64,000 nucleotides of DNA from Crambe crambe (Eukaryota > Porifera > Demospongiae > Poecilosclerida > Crambeidae): assembly GCA_963924555.1 (NCBI GenBank), contig OZ004590.1, positions 7,060,001 through 7,124,000 of the forward strand, read 5' to 3'. Shown in pieces: positions 24,218-37,000 of the stretch (its first letter is position 1; each line of letters opens with the position of its first letter). The notes under the pieces are model-generated. The model did not search any database and was not told the DNA's origin. It saw only the letters and a program-made list of their open reading frames with translations. Made by a program: the position numbers and the translations under genes.

Positions 24218-25616
24218 ATGTCCGTAGCTGAAGAAATTGGAGTAGATGACCTGTACCAGTTCTTGGGTGTGGACTCTTCTAGTACAGAAAAAGAGGTATA
24301 TGGGGAGTAATGGTGGAATGACTACTTATAAAGCTAGCTATTCTTCAGATTACTACGGGATACAGGAAGAAAGCTTTGAAGTATCACCCAGACAAGAACC
24401 CCGATGACCCCACTGCATCAGATCTTTTCCAAAAGCTCTCCAAGGCTTACCTGGTCTTAACAGATCCTGTAGCTAAGGTGTGTGGACTGCATATAAGAAC
24501 TAACTGTGTATACTGGATGGTGAATCATTTTATTTGGCCAATTCCCACAGGCGGCATATGATAAGTGGCTAAAAGCCAAGTATGCTGCACAAAGGAGGCA
24601 TGCAGAACTGGATGCAAGACGAAAGAAATTGAAAGAATGTAAGTTTCACTGACCTCTGAATAATATTTGGGACCCAGCCCTTTGGTTGTGAGGTAAAGCA
24701 ATCAGATTGTCCTTTATTGAGAGGTTTGTCCTCTTTTGGAGTGTCCTTTAATTGGAGGTTCCACTGTACTGTTTTATCTGTCTTCAGCCTTGGAGGTGAG
24801 AGAGAGACAGGGAGATGAAGAGCTGGCAGCTAAAAAACTGGAAAAGGAGGTAGCTAAGTTCTGGAGGCATGTACACACTTCCTTCTTTTCCATGTACTGT
24901 GATCCTCAGATAAATCGTCTAAGAGAAGATACAATGAGGAAGATAAAAGAGCAAGAAGAGCTGCTGAGGCAGGAGGAGGAGCAGCACCAGCAAGGCATAT
25001 AAAAAATAGCACAGAAATGACTGAATGACTTCTGTACCTCTATAAATGTAGAAGATGACGATACGATGCCGACCCTGAAGCTCAAATGGACAGCAAAGAA
25101 AGGAGATGCCACTAATGGTGGATACAGTGAGGAAGTATTGGAACGACTATTCTCTAAGGTCTGCTGTAATTTTATAAGGTTAGCTGTTATTTTAGTGAGC
25201 ATGCTCAGTATGTTGTTTTTGTAGTTTGGTGTGCACCATATACTCATTTCCAAGAAGAGAAATGGCAAAGCTCTTATGTCTTTCCATCATGAAATTGATG
25301 CAGTAAGTAGCTGGAAGAGTTTCTGTCCCAACTTATCCGGTGCATATTTGATTTTTAGATTCAAGCAATGCATAGCGGCATTGGGTTAAAGGAAAATCCA
25401 CTTCATATGACCATGGTGAGTGGTACAGCAAGTGGAACAGGAACACAGTCTGGTCTGCATTTCATGCATATGAACCCAGATTTTGAGAGGGACACTTTAC
25501 AAAGACTCAGAGAAGCACAACGGAAGAAAGATCTTCAGAAGGAACAAGAACTTCAAAATGAGAGTGATTCTCTGCAAAGAACCACTAATTCTTGCACTCC
25601 CAAACCTCATTCATAG
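24218..25616 (+). CDS. DNAJC17: DNAJC17, J-domain splicing-associated protein
   Basis: Eight exons: 24218-24295, 24349-24477, 24551-24638, 24788-24849, 24911-24994, 25052-25158, 25225-25302, 25359-25616. DNAJC17 (Cwf23-type) is a nuclear Hsp40 linked to the spliceosome. The J domain starts [12 protein letters not shown] and contains the HPD loop ([11 protein letters not shown]), [15 protein letters not shown] and [11 protein letters not shown] coiled-coil follows ([20 protein letters not shown]), then [10 protein letters not shown] and a degenerate RRM ([20 protein letters not shown]), the family order. The intron after 24994 needs a GC donor (CAAG|GCATAT) to keep phase into [10 protein letters not shown]; without it the protein would stop early at QHQQGI. 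A 27-bp A run at 25638-25664 follows the stop. Confidence 0.93.
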
Positions 25617-25637
25617 CACGTGTATTATTATTACTAC

Positions 25638-25664
25638 AAAAAAAAAAAAAAAAAAAAAAAAAAA
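25638..25664 (+). repeat. Poly(A) tract
   Basis: About 27 consecutive A residues, 22 bp after the DNAJC17 stop codon. Confidence 0.9.
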
Positions 25665-26025
25665 TCAGCCGACTAGACTACCAACAAATTTTTACACGTT
25701 TTTGCGTCACATCCTGGCACGTGACAGCTGCAAGTGCAGATAGATTTTTCTCTGAGCCAAGAGATCTGCCCTTTGTTGTACTGACAGTATAGTGTCCATG
25801 TGGCAACTGGGCATTCTCTCGGAGGCGAAGTCTTGTCTCTTAGATCTATTGCAGCAGGAATTAGTCATCCGTCTTTAATATCTCAAGTAAGCTATACGAA
25901 ATCTGTAAGATACCCGCTGGCCCTGGTGGTTTGGCTTAATTAGTAAATGTGGGTTCCCATATTATATCTGTGCACAAGACAGCACATGACTTGCACTCTC
26001 AACTTACAGGAATACCAGAGAAATA

Positions 26026-28144
26026 ATGGTACTAGATCAAGTCTCTCCAGATCTTCTGAGCATTGTGCTCCCCACTGTGCTGGGTGTGTTGCTAGTGCTG
26101 GCGATGATAGCTGTGGTATTCTGGCTGGGGTCGGGCACTCAGCAGAGCTATGAGGAAGCAAAGGCACAGGCCACACGTAAGGCCAAGGAAGTCCTCAAAG
26201 AGAGGGAGAAGGAGCAAATGAGTCCTAAGGCTAAGAAACCAAGAAGGACTTACCGGAAGAAGAAACCGGAAGAATTGCAGGAGGACGCAGAAGTTGTTCC
26301 ACGGAAGGGGATTTTGAAGACTCCACCAGTTGTAGGTGTCGTTGAGACATCAGCAATAGAACGTTCTCCTCCTCTGCATAAGGTGGAGTTTAAGTTAGAC
26401 ACCACGCCTCCTAAATCAGAAGGGAAGGCAGTGCGCAACAGTCCACCCACTCCTCACCCAAATAAGGATCCAAGCCCCTTACCTCAGTCTATTGAGCGAA
26501 CGCCTCAACCAATTTTTGAGGAACCCGAACCTGATGATCATGAGGAAGTATCGGGGCCCATGGTTGTGCCTGAGGAAGAGACAAGGAAGGCTCCTCGAGC
26601 AAAAACCATACCCACACCCGTCTCCTCTCCCCCTTCGACTGCTCCTGTTATCGTCACGGGGAAGTCTGCCGGTGGTATGCAGAGGAAGTCGAAGGCCAAA
26701 GGGAAACAGATGGCTGCCGAGAGTGAGTGTAACTAATGTGGTATGGATGTAGACCTTCATTCTTAGCACACATTCCAACCATTTCAATGTTAAGGCATCC
26801 ACTAATGCTGCTGGACAAGAGTGGGCAATTTTATGCTAATATTGGAGCAAGCTTCTTCTTCTCTTTTTTTTTTTTTTTGGAGGGGGATGGAATCTTTTTC
26901 ATTATTGTTTCTCTCTCCACTGCTAGCTGGTACCACAGGTGTGTCCGCCTCTCGAATCACTGAGATCCTTGGAGCCAGTTCCCTCACTGATGAAGAAATT
27001 CAGCAGCTGATTGAGTTGCTATTGGAGAAGTCGAATGCTAATTCCGAGTGGGAAGCTGTGAGTACAATAAACAGAGAAACAGTATAGTGTAGCCGAGTGG
27101 GAGGAACTCTCACACACGTACAATAAACAGAGAAACATTAATGACACAGCCCCATCTGAGAAGTTATGAGTAAATGTAACCAAGTTGGAGAAGTTGCAAG
27201 TACAATGGGTATTGGATTGACAGCATGTTTAGCACATGAGACACTCCTACTTGCTATTACTGTCTGCCCCTTAGTATTGCAATAATTAACCCTTTCTCTT
27301 CCCATGCTGAATCCTCTAGGCAAACTTTAAAGCTGAAAGCAACAAGTCCTTGAAGAAGCACAACCAGGAACTGGCGTCCAGACTGGAGGAAGGTGTGTAA
27401 ACATACTATGTCAATATTATTGCCACAGCACATACCTCTCTCTGGCCACAACAGAGATCTCTTAAACTCTCGAGTTTCACGAAGCTGTAGTCTTCTGTCT
27501 TCTGCTGGTATTAATGCACCCAGTCACTCACCCCATTGATCTTTCCATTTCATTGTTATCCACCCTGGAATGGTTATACGCATGGGGGACACCAATCTCC
27601 CTAGCCTGCATCTCTGTGTCCCATTCAAATACTTAATCCGTAATGGGATGGGTCAGTATGCTGGGGGGAACATAGTAATCATGGCGATATGTACCTGCAC
27701 CTTCCTTCAAGATGTAATTACTAGTTAGTGAAGTGTGTGCATGTGTATGGAGAGGAGTAGCCAAATGATGGTATGGAGAATTGGTATGCATGCCATAACA
27801 AGCAACTGTTATGGTGCCTTATTTTGGCTAACCAACTGAGCCAAGTTTCCCAAAGCAAAATATGTGGTGTATCATGTAAGAGGAAGAGTCTCTCTCATAG
27901 TATAGTTGCTAGCTGTGTCTAAGTTACCTCTGCACATGCTCAGTAATTTCTTTGTTGGTATAGTCTAGATATGAAGGCCTTTTGTTTTATATTTGTGGGG
28001 TTACTCACTAATGGTTGATACTGCAGCCCAACGCACTGTGGTTGCCCACAGCAGCAAAATCAAGGAGTTGAGGAGGGAGATACAGGTAGAGAAGAACAAA
28101 TACCAAACCACTGAAGCCAGCTTCCAATCAAAATTTAATCAACA

Positions 28145-28210
<66 letters not shown>

Positions 28211-31200
28211 CATCACTTTCTTTTATGAGTTGTGATGACTTCACTTCATTCTCTTGTTTGCAGGGTAATGAAATAAGCATATACAAGACTCGAGCTTTGG
28301 GGCTGGAGGAGGAGGTCAAGCAGCTGAAGGCAATGAACGAGCAACACATCCAGAAGCTGCGGACTGAAGAAACTGGCCTCTTAGTCAGCCATCTGTATGT
28401 CCATCATAACTGTGTGTAATCTAGCTTGCTCCCTGTAACCAAGCTGCTTTACTTTCCCCCTTGTTGTGGTTGCTTGAGACAGGTTTCAATACAAACTGCA
28501 CATTCCTTCAAAAATTTGATACCACACATAACCCCTGGAAATTTTCTTTGTTTGCAGTCAGCAGCAGCTGTCCACTGCAAATGAGAGTAATAAGGCCTTG
28601 AAGAGACAATTGGAGAGTGGAGGAGCTGGCATGGCAGAGAAATTGGCGGAGAAGGAGACTCTGCTGGAACAGAGGAACCATGACATGGAAAAGATGCAGG
28701 TGCGTCTATTTGAAGTGTATGTTTATAAACGTATGGATGGGCTGGAACAAGTCACTGATTTTTTAAATTTTTTTTTGGTTGCCATACCATGCATACCAGG
28801 GGCAATTATAACAGTCTGATACAGGACAAATGTCCAGGGAAAACTCGTTTTGTCCAGCCATTTTCCTGTTTGTCTGACACTATTTACAATAGAAAGAAGT
28901 ACAGCAGGTGTTTGCAAATCCAGTGCTGCACCCGATCAACTACAATTTATTATTTGGCCCTACCATACTTATAGGTGACCCTTCAGTACTCTCAAGTAGA
29001 GGTGAAGAGACTGACATCTGAGCTATCTGATATGAAAGACGAGAGAAGTTCGCTGAACCAAAAGGTGGATAGCCTTGAGGCTGCACAGAAGCAGCTGGTA
29101 ACCAAGACTCAGCAGGCCTCTTTGGAAAAGGAAGATAGTTTGGCACAAATTGAGATGTTGAGAGGAACAATGGAGAAAGCTAAGAGTGAAAATATTACAC
29201 AGGTCAAGACAGAATTGCAAGCACAGTACTCAAAGGAAATTGAAGGCTTGAGACAAACCATTGCTCAGTCGGAAGGCCTGCGGGCTGAAGTCGACAGGTT
29301 GAGAGAGACTGTTGCTAAGTTGGAAGGGGAGAATAAGCAGTTGATTCCACAAATGCAGAAAAACTCCTCTCTAGAGCAGCAAGTTGCAGCCCTCACCCAG
29401 CAACTGGAAGCTGAGCAAGCCAGCAAGAAAGTAAGTTGATATTTCATTGATCCTGGAGTGCATGTGTGCGAGTGTCATCTTCTTAAATCGCAGGACTTGC
29501 AGCACGAGTTGGAAGTCCAACTCCAAACTACCCCCAATGGCCCGGTTCAGCCTTTGAGTAATGGTGATAATGACCAGGAACCTCCCCAAAAAGTGGACCA
29601 ATCACTGCTTTCCGAGAAACAGGCACAACTGGAGAAGCTGACAGAGTCTAAAATGGAACTGGAAGGGGAAGTGACTGTCCTTGGGAAGAAGTTGGATGAA
29701 CTCAAAACCAAGAATAGAGTGAGTTCTTGGAAGCTGAATATTGCTGGTGAAATTTTATATCACAATAAAACAGGAACTGAGCAATGACCTCTGGCAGGTC
29801 AAGAATGAGGTCGCTGTCGTTGAAAAGGTGTGGGAAAAGAAGTTGAAGCAATCACAGCAACAAGCTGAGGAGAGGATCAAGTCTGCCAAGGTCGAATTTT
29901 TTGCTGAATTTCAGCAAGGGTGCAGAAGTCTCCTCCAGCTGCTCCCTGAAATTTCTGTGGATGAAGAGTCTGATGAATGGTTAGAGGAATTTGAGGCAAA
30001 AGCTCGAGACCGGATAGAAGCTATCAAAGAGGAGGTAAGGCTCAATAGTGTACAGATCGATAGTTTCTAAATAAAGCCCTCCTTGATTTCGTTACAAGCC
30101 CTGAACACTGTACAGATAGTTTCTAAATAGAGCCCTCCTTGATTTTGTTACAAGCCCTGAACACTGTACAGATAGTTTCTAAATAGAGCCCTCCTTGGCA
30201 ATTTTTTTCCTCAAAGAGGAGATAAAGTCCACGTTGTACAGATTAGAGCCCGGATCCTTGGTGGTTTAAAGTCCACGTTGTACAGATTAGAGCCCGGATC
30301 CTTGGTGGTTTCATCATTATGTATTTGAATTTGATTCCAGAATGAAAATTTGAAGGAAAGGGTTACTCATCTTGAAATTCGTAATGAAGAGAGCACAGAA
30401 GAAGTTAAACGATTTAGGCAACCGCTGGAAGACACGGTGAGTTGGAATTATATTGTGAGCATCTCATTCATCTGCTTCTTTCACTGTAGATGGAGATTCT
30501 CAAAAAGCTTCAGTCAGAAGTTGACAGCACCAATGCTCAGCACCAGTTGGTCATGGAAGAGAAAGAGACAGCGTTGGAGAGGGTGAGACAGACAAGCAAT
30601 GACATTTAAGAAGTTCATAAATTTTGATCCCGCTGTTTTCTCTTCTCTTTTAGGAGCGCTCGACTAACAAAGACTTACAAGAGCAGCTTTGTAAGGAGAA
30701 GATGGCCGTTGCTCAGGTCCAGGAGAAACTAGAAAAAGAGAAGAAAGCCTTGGCCAAACTGAAGGAAGAGTTGGAGGATGCCAAGAAGGAGGGCAGTGAG
30801 GCAGAGGAGGAGATGGCTAGGCTGGGGCAATTGGAGCAGCGTTTGCAGGACATGGAGCTGGGCAGAAAGAACATGGAAAAGGTTGTCATAATGATTGTGT
30901 TCGTGGTGGCTGTTGACTAATGAGTTTGGTGGTATGCCATATAGGAAGTTGGGGATCTTCGCAATGAATTGAGGCAGAAAGAGGAAGAGAGAGAGGAGGT
31001 AAGAGAATTGTGGTTGAAATTGCTCCATAATCTTGTGATGTGCGTGTATCTTTCAGTTGGAGAAGCGCGTGGCAAGTGAGCGTAGTCTAAAAGAGGAAGC
31101 AAGTGTTGAGCATTTCAAGGTATGTTAATGTTAGTCTCCACTACAATCATTGAAGTTAATTAATTTCAGCTGTTGTCTGATCTCACCGAGACAAAAGCTG

Positions 31201-31387
31201 AACTGAAAAAGAAATCGGATCTGTTTGAGCTTATGAAGCAATCTAACAGAGAACTGAATGCTCGTCTAGTGAGTTCCTAGTAACTTCAGAGACTTGGCTC
31301 ACTGCATAATTATTATGCTCTTCCCTTTCTTTTTATCCATATTAGAGTGTATTAGAGCCTTCATCACCCAAAGATAGTGAAGTCTAG
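26026..31387 (+). CDS. RRBP1/KTN1-like: Kinectin/p180 family ER coiled-coil protein
   Basis: The first coding exon runs 26026 to about 26728, then more than a dozen short exons to the last at about 31346-31387. The N-terminus is a signal anchor (LLSIVLPTVLGVLLVLAMIA) followed by SYEEAKAQATRKAKEVLKER and a Lys/Pro-rich basic segment, matching the ER-anchored start of kinectin and ribosome receptor p180 (SYEEALANQRKE in human). The rest is long coiled coil. The piece EEFEAKARDRIEAIKEE, preceded by SLLQLLPEISVDEESDEWL, aligns with the ALLPELS...TEWLQDL block of human RRBP1/KTN1. No p180-type decapeptide repeats are present, so the lysine-rich region is short. Role expected: ER sheet shaping, ribosome or kinesin binding. 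A 5' UTR intron ends at 26009. AATAAA lies at 31433-31438. Confidence 0.86.
28146..28208 (+). repeat. (GA)n microsatellite starting at a 5' splice site
   Basis: The donor itself is GTGAGAGAGAG, running into about 60 bp of GA repeat. The intron of the kinectin-like gene therefore begins with the microsatellite. Confidence 0.9.
30047..30311 (+). repeat. Two intronic tandem repeat blocks
   Basis: Block 1 (about 30047-30197) repeats a unit of about 60 bp two and a half times (core CAGATAGTTTCTAAATAGAG). Block 2 is two perfect 44-bp copies, 30224-30267 and 30268-30311 (start AAAGTCCACGTTGTACAGAT). Both lie in one intron of the kinectin-like gene and share the words TTGTACAGAT and AGAGCCC, so they may share an origin. 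Confidence 0.85.
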
Positions 31388-31432
31388 GACAAATTTACAA
31401 TCTTTCCTTCTATGTTGCTAAAAATGATCTTT

Positions 31433-31438
31433 AATAAA
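31433..31438 (+). terminator. Polyadenylation signal of the kinectin-like gene
   Basis: AATAAA 46 bp after the stop. The stop codons of this gene and convergent DRC1 are only 124 bp apart, so their 3' UTRs may overlap. Confidence 0.75.
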
Positions 31439-31511
31439 AATATACTCTATACATGTGTATATATTGTTATCTTCATGATAAAATTTCAGTTCATAATACT
31501 GTTAAAGTGAG

Positions 31512-33899
31512 TTATACCATTGAGGGTTCAACGTGAACGGGGAGGACTAAGGTAGGGGGTATGTGTAACTCGTGGTTGATGTTTGCATGCATGTACTGGT
31601 GGAGAAGTCTCAGCTCTGTGTTCTGCTGGCGGAGGCTGTCAGTGTCCTCGATCAAGGAGCCTCGAGACTTCAAAACTGTGTGATACTTCTCTAGAGCCTG
31701 CATCGTAAAAGTATGATACGTCAACATGGAATCTCACAGAGAAGCTTGGGGTGGGTATATAGATTTACACACATAGCTATAGGATGCTTACATCTAGTAA
31801 GGTGATCCAAACCCTCTCATGGTTTTCAGGAAGCATGTGGATCATTTGATCCCAGAATCCTCCCTCCAAGAGACTATCGTAGTCCCCTCTTTGGACCAAT
31901 CCCTTGAAAAGTGTGGAACTGGAGTCTGCAGTGGATTTATGACGGCTATCCACAAAGTCATGCAGTCGATTGAAGACATCATTGGGGTGTATTAACGAAG
32001 GAGCACCCTCTTCTTGTGCTTCCTCTTCTGCCTCTGCCTTTTCAGTTTTTTGGGCTACGAAATAACTGACCAGTTGATGGACATCGTCATCTGTATCGAT
32101 ACCAATAGCCTTGAAGATGGAATCCAGCTTCATCATCAACTGCTCGTCCATATCCAGAGGTGCCAGCAACCGCAAGAGCTTGTTCTCAATCAGGAACTCG
32201 CATTCACTACATAGCAATTCCAGCACTTGCTTGATGAATACAGGTGAGTACTGTGTTTTACTAGTTGTCTTAGAAGGCACGGGGGAGCATGTCTTCTCTG
32301 TAGCAGCCAGAGCCATTTTGTGAGTTTGGTTACCTGAAGATGCAATACTTCCAGCTTCTGAGAGGACCTCAGAGGCATATCGTGTGGCGCCACTCAATTC
32401 TCGTTTGCTTTCTTTCTCTGTGACGGTCTTATTCATAGGACTCTCTATCTCTGGAGGATTTTCCCACTCAAGACCAAGCTGCTGCCTGTGGATTACGTTG
32501 TCAGTATCCAACACTTCTTTAACAACTTTTCTCACTTTTTCCTCATTCATCAACCAAATATCCCGAAACATCTTGGCATCAGTGATTTGGAAGTGCTTGA
32601 CTTTCTTCAACAGTTCTCTGTATTGTTCAGTGCTCTTTCTGTATTCATCTATGAGAAGCTGCAACTCAGTTTTGCACATTTTCTCCTGCTTAGCCAGCTT
32701 TGCTCGCAGCGTATTCAGGGTATCTTGAAGTCGTGTGATCCTACGTTTCTGCTGACTCATAGTCACCACATTCTCCTCATCCCTCTTCTTCAGCACTTGA
32801 AAATTATATTCCAGTTTTTCGGCATTCAGTTGGAAAGTTGCCTTCATCTGCTGTATCTGTTGCTGGAGAGACTGAATATCTGTTTCCAACTTGATCTTGA
32901 TGTGTTTGAATTCTTCTGCATTCTTCACTCGCAAATGCTGAATTGATGCTTCATTTTTTTCAATTCTCTCCTCTCTATCTTGAAGATGGAAGTGCTCCTT
33001 ATCTGTTCTGTCCTTCATTCCCTCTTCCCACTCTTTCTTCTGAATTTCCAATAAGCCTTTTCTTTCCTTCTCGAAGGACTTCTCAATCTCCTTTAATTCT
33101 TCCTGGTGAGCTTTGATTAGCATTCTTGCTTGTTCTTCCATCCGCTCGAGAATCAAATCAACATCTTCTGCTTGTTTCTTCAAATTCTTGACATACTGGT
33201 CATCCTTGCCCTTGAGTTCTTTCTGTAGCTCTTCTATCAACCTATCTTTTTCATCCACCATTGAATGGCAACTGGTACTCTGTTCCTGAAGGAGTGTTTG
33301 CAGTTCCTGAGGAATACGTTTCCCTTTTCCCTTTGACCACTTTTTCATGATCTCTTCAAATCGCTCAAGACCAGCTGTGACTTCTGCTTCAAGCCTCTCA
33401 TACCTATAATACATATACATAATGGCTACATGGAATGGGTGGCACTTACTTTATTATTATGCTGTTACCTTGCTTTCTTAGCATCATCTTCATCCTGTCT
33501 CCTTGTGACTTCTTTTGAGTCTCCAGCTACCTTCACATTGGTTACTAGAGTGGTTCCATCTGTAACCAATTTCTCAAGTCGCTGCTCACTCTTCATAGTC
33601 TGCTTAGTGCTAGTTCTGTTCTTCTCCGGATCAACTTCACCCTCATCATCCTAAGGTATTAAAATGGGTGTTAAATGAAACACTGCTACATACCAAGTAT
33701 ATTCCTTGATAAGTACATTTGAAGGTTTCTCTCCTAGAGCAGCTCTTCTATCAGCCTCAATCTTCAACAAGACTCTTTTCCTCCTGGCTGCAATTCTAGT
33801 TTCTCTGCAATCAGAATTCACTGACGGTTCCTCTTCCTTGACTGCTGCATGCTCTCTTTGTTCTTCGACGGACTCAGATGTTGCCAGTGTAGACTCCAT
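31512..33899 (-). CDS. DRC1: Dynein regulatory complex subunit 1
   Basis: Exons about 33697-33899, about 33468-33650, about 31790-33410 and 31512-31700. DRC1 (CCDC164) is a core coiled-coil scaffold of the nexin-dynein regulatory complex between outer doublets of motile cilia. Start MESTLATSESVEEQREH, then ETRIAARRKRVLLKIEADRR, the basic N-terminal block of DRC1. Long coiled coil, then the family hallmark KHFQITDAKMFRDIWLMNEE followed by DNVIHRQQLGLEWENPP. C-terminal helices (LLCSECEFLIENKLLRLLAP; LEKYHTVLKSRGSLIEDTDS) also match. The start is 19 bp downstream of an X-box. Divergent from HECTD1 (194 bp), convergent with the kinectin-like gene. Confidence 0.94.
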
Positions 33900-33917
33900 T
33901 GTTTACAGTCGGCGAAT

Positions 33918-33931
33918 GTTACCACGGCAAC
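33918..33931. promoter_or_regulatory. Palindromic RFX X-box between DRC1 and HECTD1
   Basis: GTTACCACGGCAAC fits the ciliary X-box consensus on both half-sites. It lies 19 bp upstream of the DRC1 start codon and 162 bp upstream of the HECTD1 start, the second such site in this window next to an axonemal gene. Confidence 0.82.
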
Positions 33932-34093
33932 GGAATCGTGTCACGTGCTATCTGTTACGTAATAAAAACTAATAAAAACTTTTTTTTTTTTTTTTGCTGA
34001 GTACACAAAATTAAATTTTTTCTCGAGTTTAGGTGAATGACGATCAACCTAGGATCGTACTGCCTTCTTTTGTGATCTTGTGAGTGTGGAGGC

Positions 34094-37000
34094 ATGGCTG
34101 AAGTTGACCCGGAGACCCTGTTGGAATGGCTAGCCCTGGGGCAAGGGGAAGAGAGAGACATACAACTCCTGGCCCTCGAGCAACTCTGTATGCTTCTGCT
34201 CATGTCTGACAACGTGGACAAATGCTTTGAGATGTAAGGACTACTTCCATCATCATCAAGAGAACCTGTATGATTTTAATACTCTTTCAGGTGTCCACCC
34301 AGGTCTTTTGTTCCTGCTCTTTGTAAGATTTTCATGGATAAAGAAGCACCTGATAACATTCTAGAGGTGACGGCGAGGGCTATTACTTACTATTTGGATG
34401 TGTCGGTTGATTGCACTCGGAGGATCACGGCAGTAGATGGTGCCCTGAAGGCAATCATAACACGTATGAAAAACGCTGACATTAGCTCCAGGACCAGCAA
34501 GGATCTTGCTGAACAGTGTGTCAAGGTAAGGATTATGATGGATCAAGGGACCGTTTTTGTGTGTGTTTTATAAAATGAAAGTTGACAACTTTATGATATT
34601 GTTGAGCATGAGCAGACTGGTACGTCCTAATACAGTGATTGTACATCACGTGACCACAGGGAAAGAGTCCCTCACAGAATACATGTGACCACAGGGAAAG
34701 AACTCTCTCAAAGAATACTAGGGTGGTATAACTAGGGTGGTATAACTTAGTATACTAGAATACTAGGGTGGTATAACTTAGTATACTAGAATACTAGGGT
34801 GGTATAACTTAGTATACTAGAATACTAGGGTGGTATAACTTAGTATCCTTTCTGTTACTGTATTAGGTGCTTGAGTTATGCTGTGCCCGGGAGTCAGATA
34901 AAGTGTTTGATGCTGGTGGTCTTCCCTCCATTATGGACATGTTGATAGACCACAGCAAGCTGTTGCACCGTGACACCATGAGATCCTGTATGAACGTCGT
35001 CACTCGACTCATCCCTCGCATGGAGCCAAAGGACTCCTCCATGGACAGTTGCATCTCCTCTCTCTCCGTTCTACTGACCAATGAGGACACTCAGATCTCT
35101 GAGCCGGCCATGAAGTGTTTTGTGGGTCTTGCTGATCGGTTCATCAGGAGAGGGAAAGACCCTGCCCCCATAGCGGAACGGGGTCTGATAGAGGAACTCA
35201 TCAAGAGGTTATCACAGGTTGGGCAACCTCTTACCACGGCACAGGGGGGAGGAGGAGGGATAACACCAGAAAAACCATCAGGTCACTCGGTCAACACCAT
35301 AGTCAACCTATTCTCTACTTTGTGTCGAGGATCACCAACTATTACTCATGTGCGTTTATCACATGACCTTTAACCTACTCTTGTGCATGTAGTTACGTGA
35401 CCTTTAAACCCACCACTTCTAATTGTAAGACTAAGTGAGATTGATGTACTCACACATAGCCATACTACAGACCACTACTTACATGCAGTAGTATAGTAGT
35501 CACATGACTCATCCCATTAGTCACATGACTCTTTCTTCCTATAGTCTTTGCTTCGCTCCAAGCTCCTGGATGCCTTGGAGAGCTCCCTCAAGGGAGATGA
35601 GAGGTAAAGTGAAAGTTACCATAGAAACACCAAAAAGAGTGTCCATCATGTATGAGATAAGTACTTTAGTATTTATTTGGAAGTCATTATGTATCTGCCT
35701 GGTGTTGTGTTGTGTTGTAACCATGTGTGTTCGATGTAGAGCTGCTCTTGACGTGATGCGTTTGGTGGAACTGCTATTGGTGCTGATTGTGGAGGGGAGG
35801 AAGGCACTTCCCAAGACTCCTCACCCGTCCCTCGTGGCCAAAAGGATGGAGAGTGTTCAAGGGGACCGTTCACATCGGCAAGTGATTGAGGCCATTCGTG
35901 CTGGCAATAACGAAGAGTTCTATGAGTGCATGGATTCAGGTAAGAAGACAGCTTTATTACATCATCTAGTACACCAAGTGCCCCCAGCAATAAATAGGGA
36001 GATTGTTCCTAATAGGTGCACACCCAGTCCTATATAGTGCACACCTCTATGGTTTCAGATTTCACAGTATCTCTGCAGGTTTTGATGTGAACTTTATGGA
36101 TGATGTTGGACAGACATTACTGAATTGGGCAGCTGCCTTTGGCACTTATGAAATGGTGGAGTATCTGTTGGAACATGGAGCGGACGTCAACCGTGGTCTC
36201 AAATCCTCTTCTCTCCATTATGCTGCCTGTTTCGGTAGACCTAACATAGTGAAGCTGCTACTGCAGTATGGAGCGGACCCCGATCTCCGCGATGAAGATG
36301 GTCACACCCCACTGGAGAAGGCCCAGGAACGAGGAGATGAGTGGCACAGACAGGTCATAGAGACTCTCGAGAACCCCAGTGAGTTGCGAATCTGTCTGTT
36401 TCTCTGTATCTGGTGATGTGTGTCAGCTAGAGGCAGAATGTGTTGTGTGGAACCAACCACACATGTCTGTCTATGTTATGTTCCAGCTGTCATGCAGTGC
36501 TTCTGATAAGAAATCAATAGTGTCCAGACATGATGTCCTGACATATCCAATTTGACTGGACATTTGGCATGCTCAAGTATTGAGTAGAAACACATTTTGA
36601 CCAATCCTGACAAGTAAATTATGATAGGATATTTTGACTGGAAAATGTCCTGTGTCTGAAGTGTGGGACATAGTTGGACCGCACATCTGCCCAAGGGAAA
36701 TGTCCCATTAGTGAGCATATGGTGGCTCTGATTGCCAAATAGGTTTGTTTTGTCTGGGCAACTGTTAATTGGTTGACCTAGCTTAATGACTTACTTCCTT
36801 TCTTTGTATACTTCCTGTGTCTTGTACAGGTGAGTACATGTTATGTGATGATGGTTCCGATACGGATGATTCATTTTCTGCCGATGAGGAAGGTGAAAGT
36901 GCACCGAGACCATCCTCCACCTCTGTGGGCCTTGACTCCACCTCCTTCATCCCCCTCTCCTCCGATAGTAGTGCAGGGAACATGACGTCTTCTGCTGCAT

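Noticed and set aside
25616..25670. Poly(A) run as sign of a retrocopied DNAJC17
   Set aside because: The gene has seven introns at expected places, so it is not a processed copy; the A run is simple sequence.
32014..32946. Plus-strand frames inside DRC1
   Set aside because: They are antisense to a continuous conserved coiled-coil protein and lack their own splice or start logic.
34714..34855. CRISPR-like array
   Set aside because: Units are contiguous 31-bp copies without unique spacers and lie in an intron of an animal gene.
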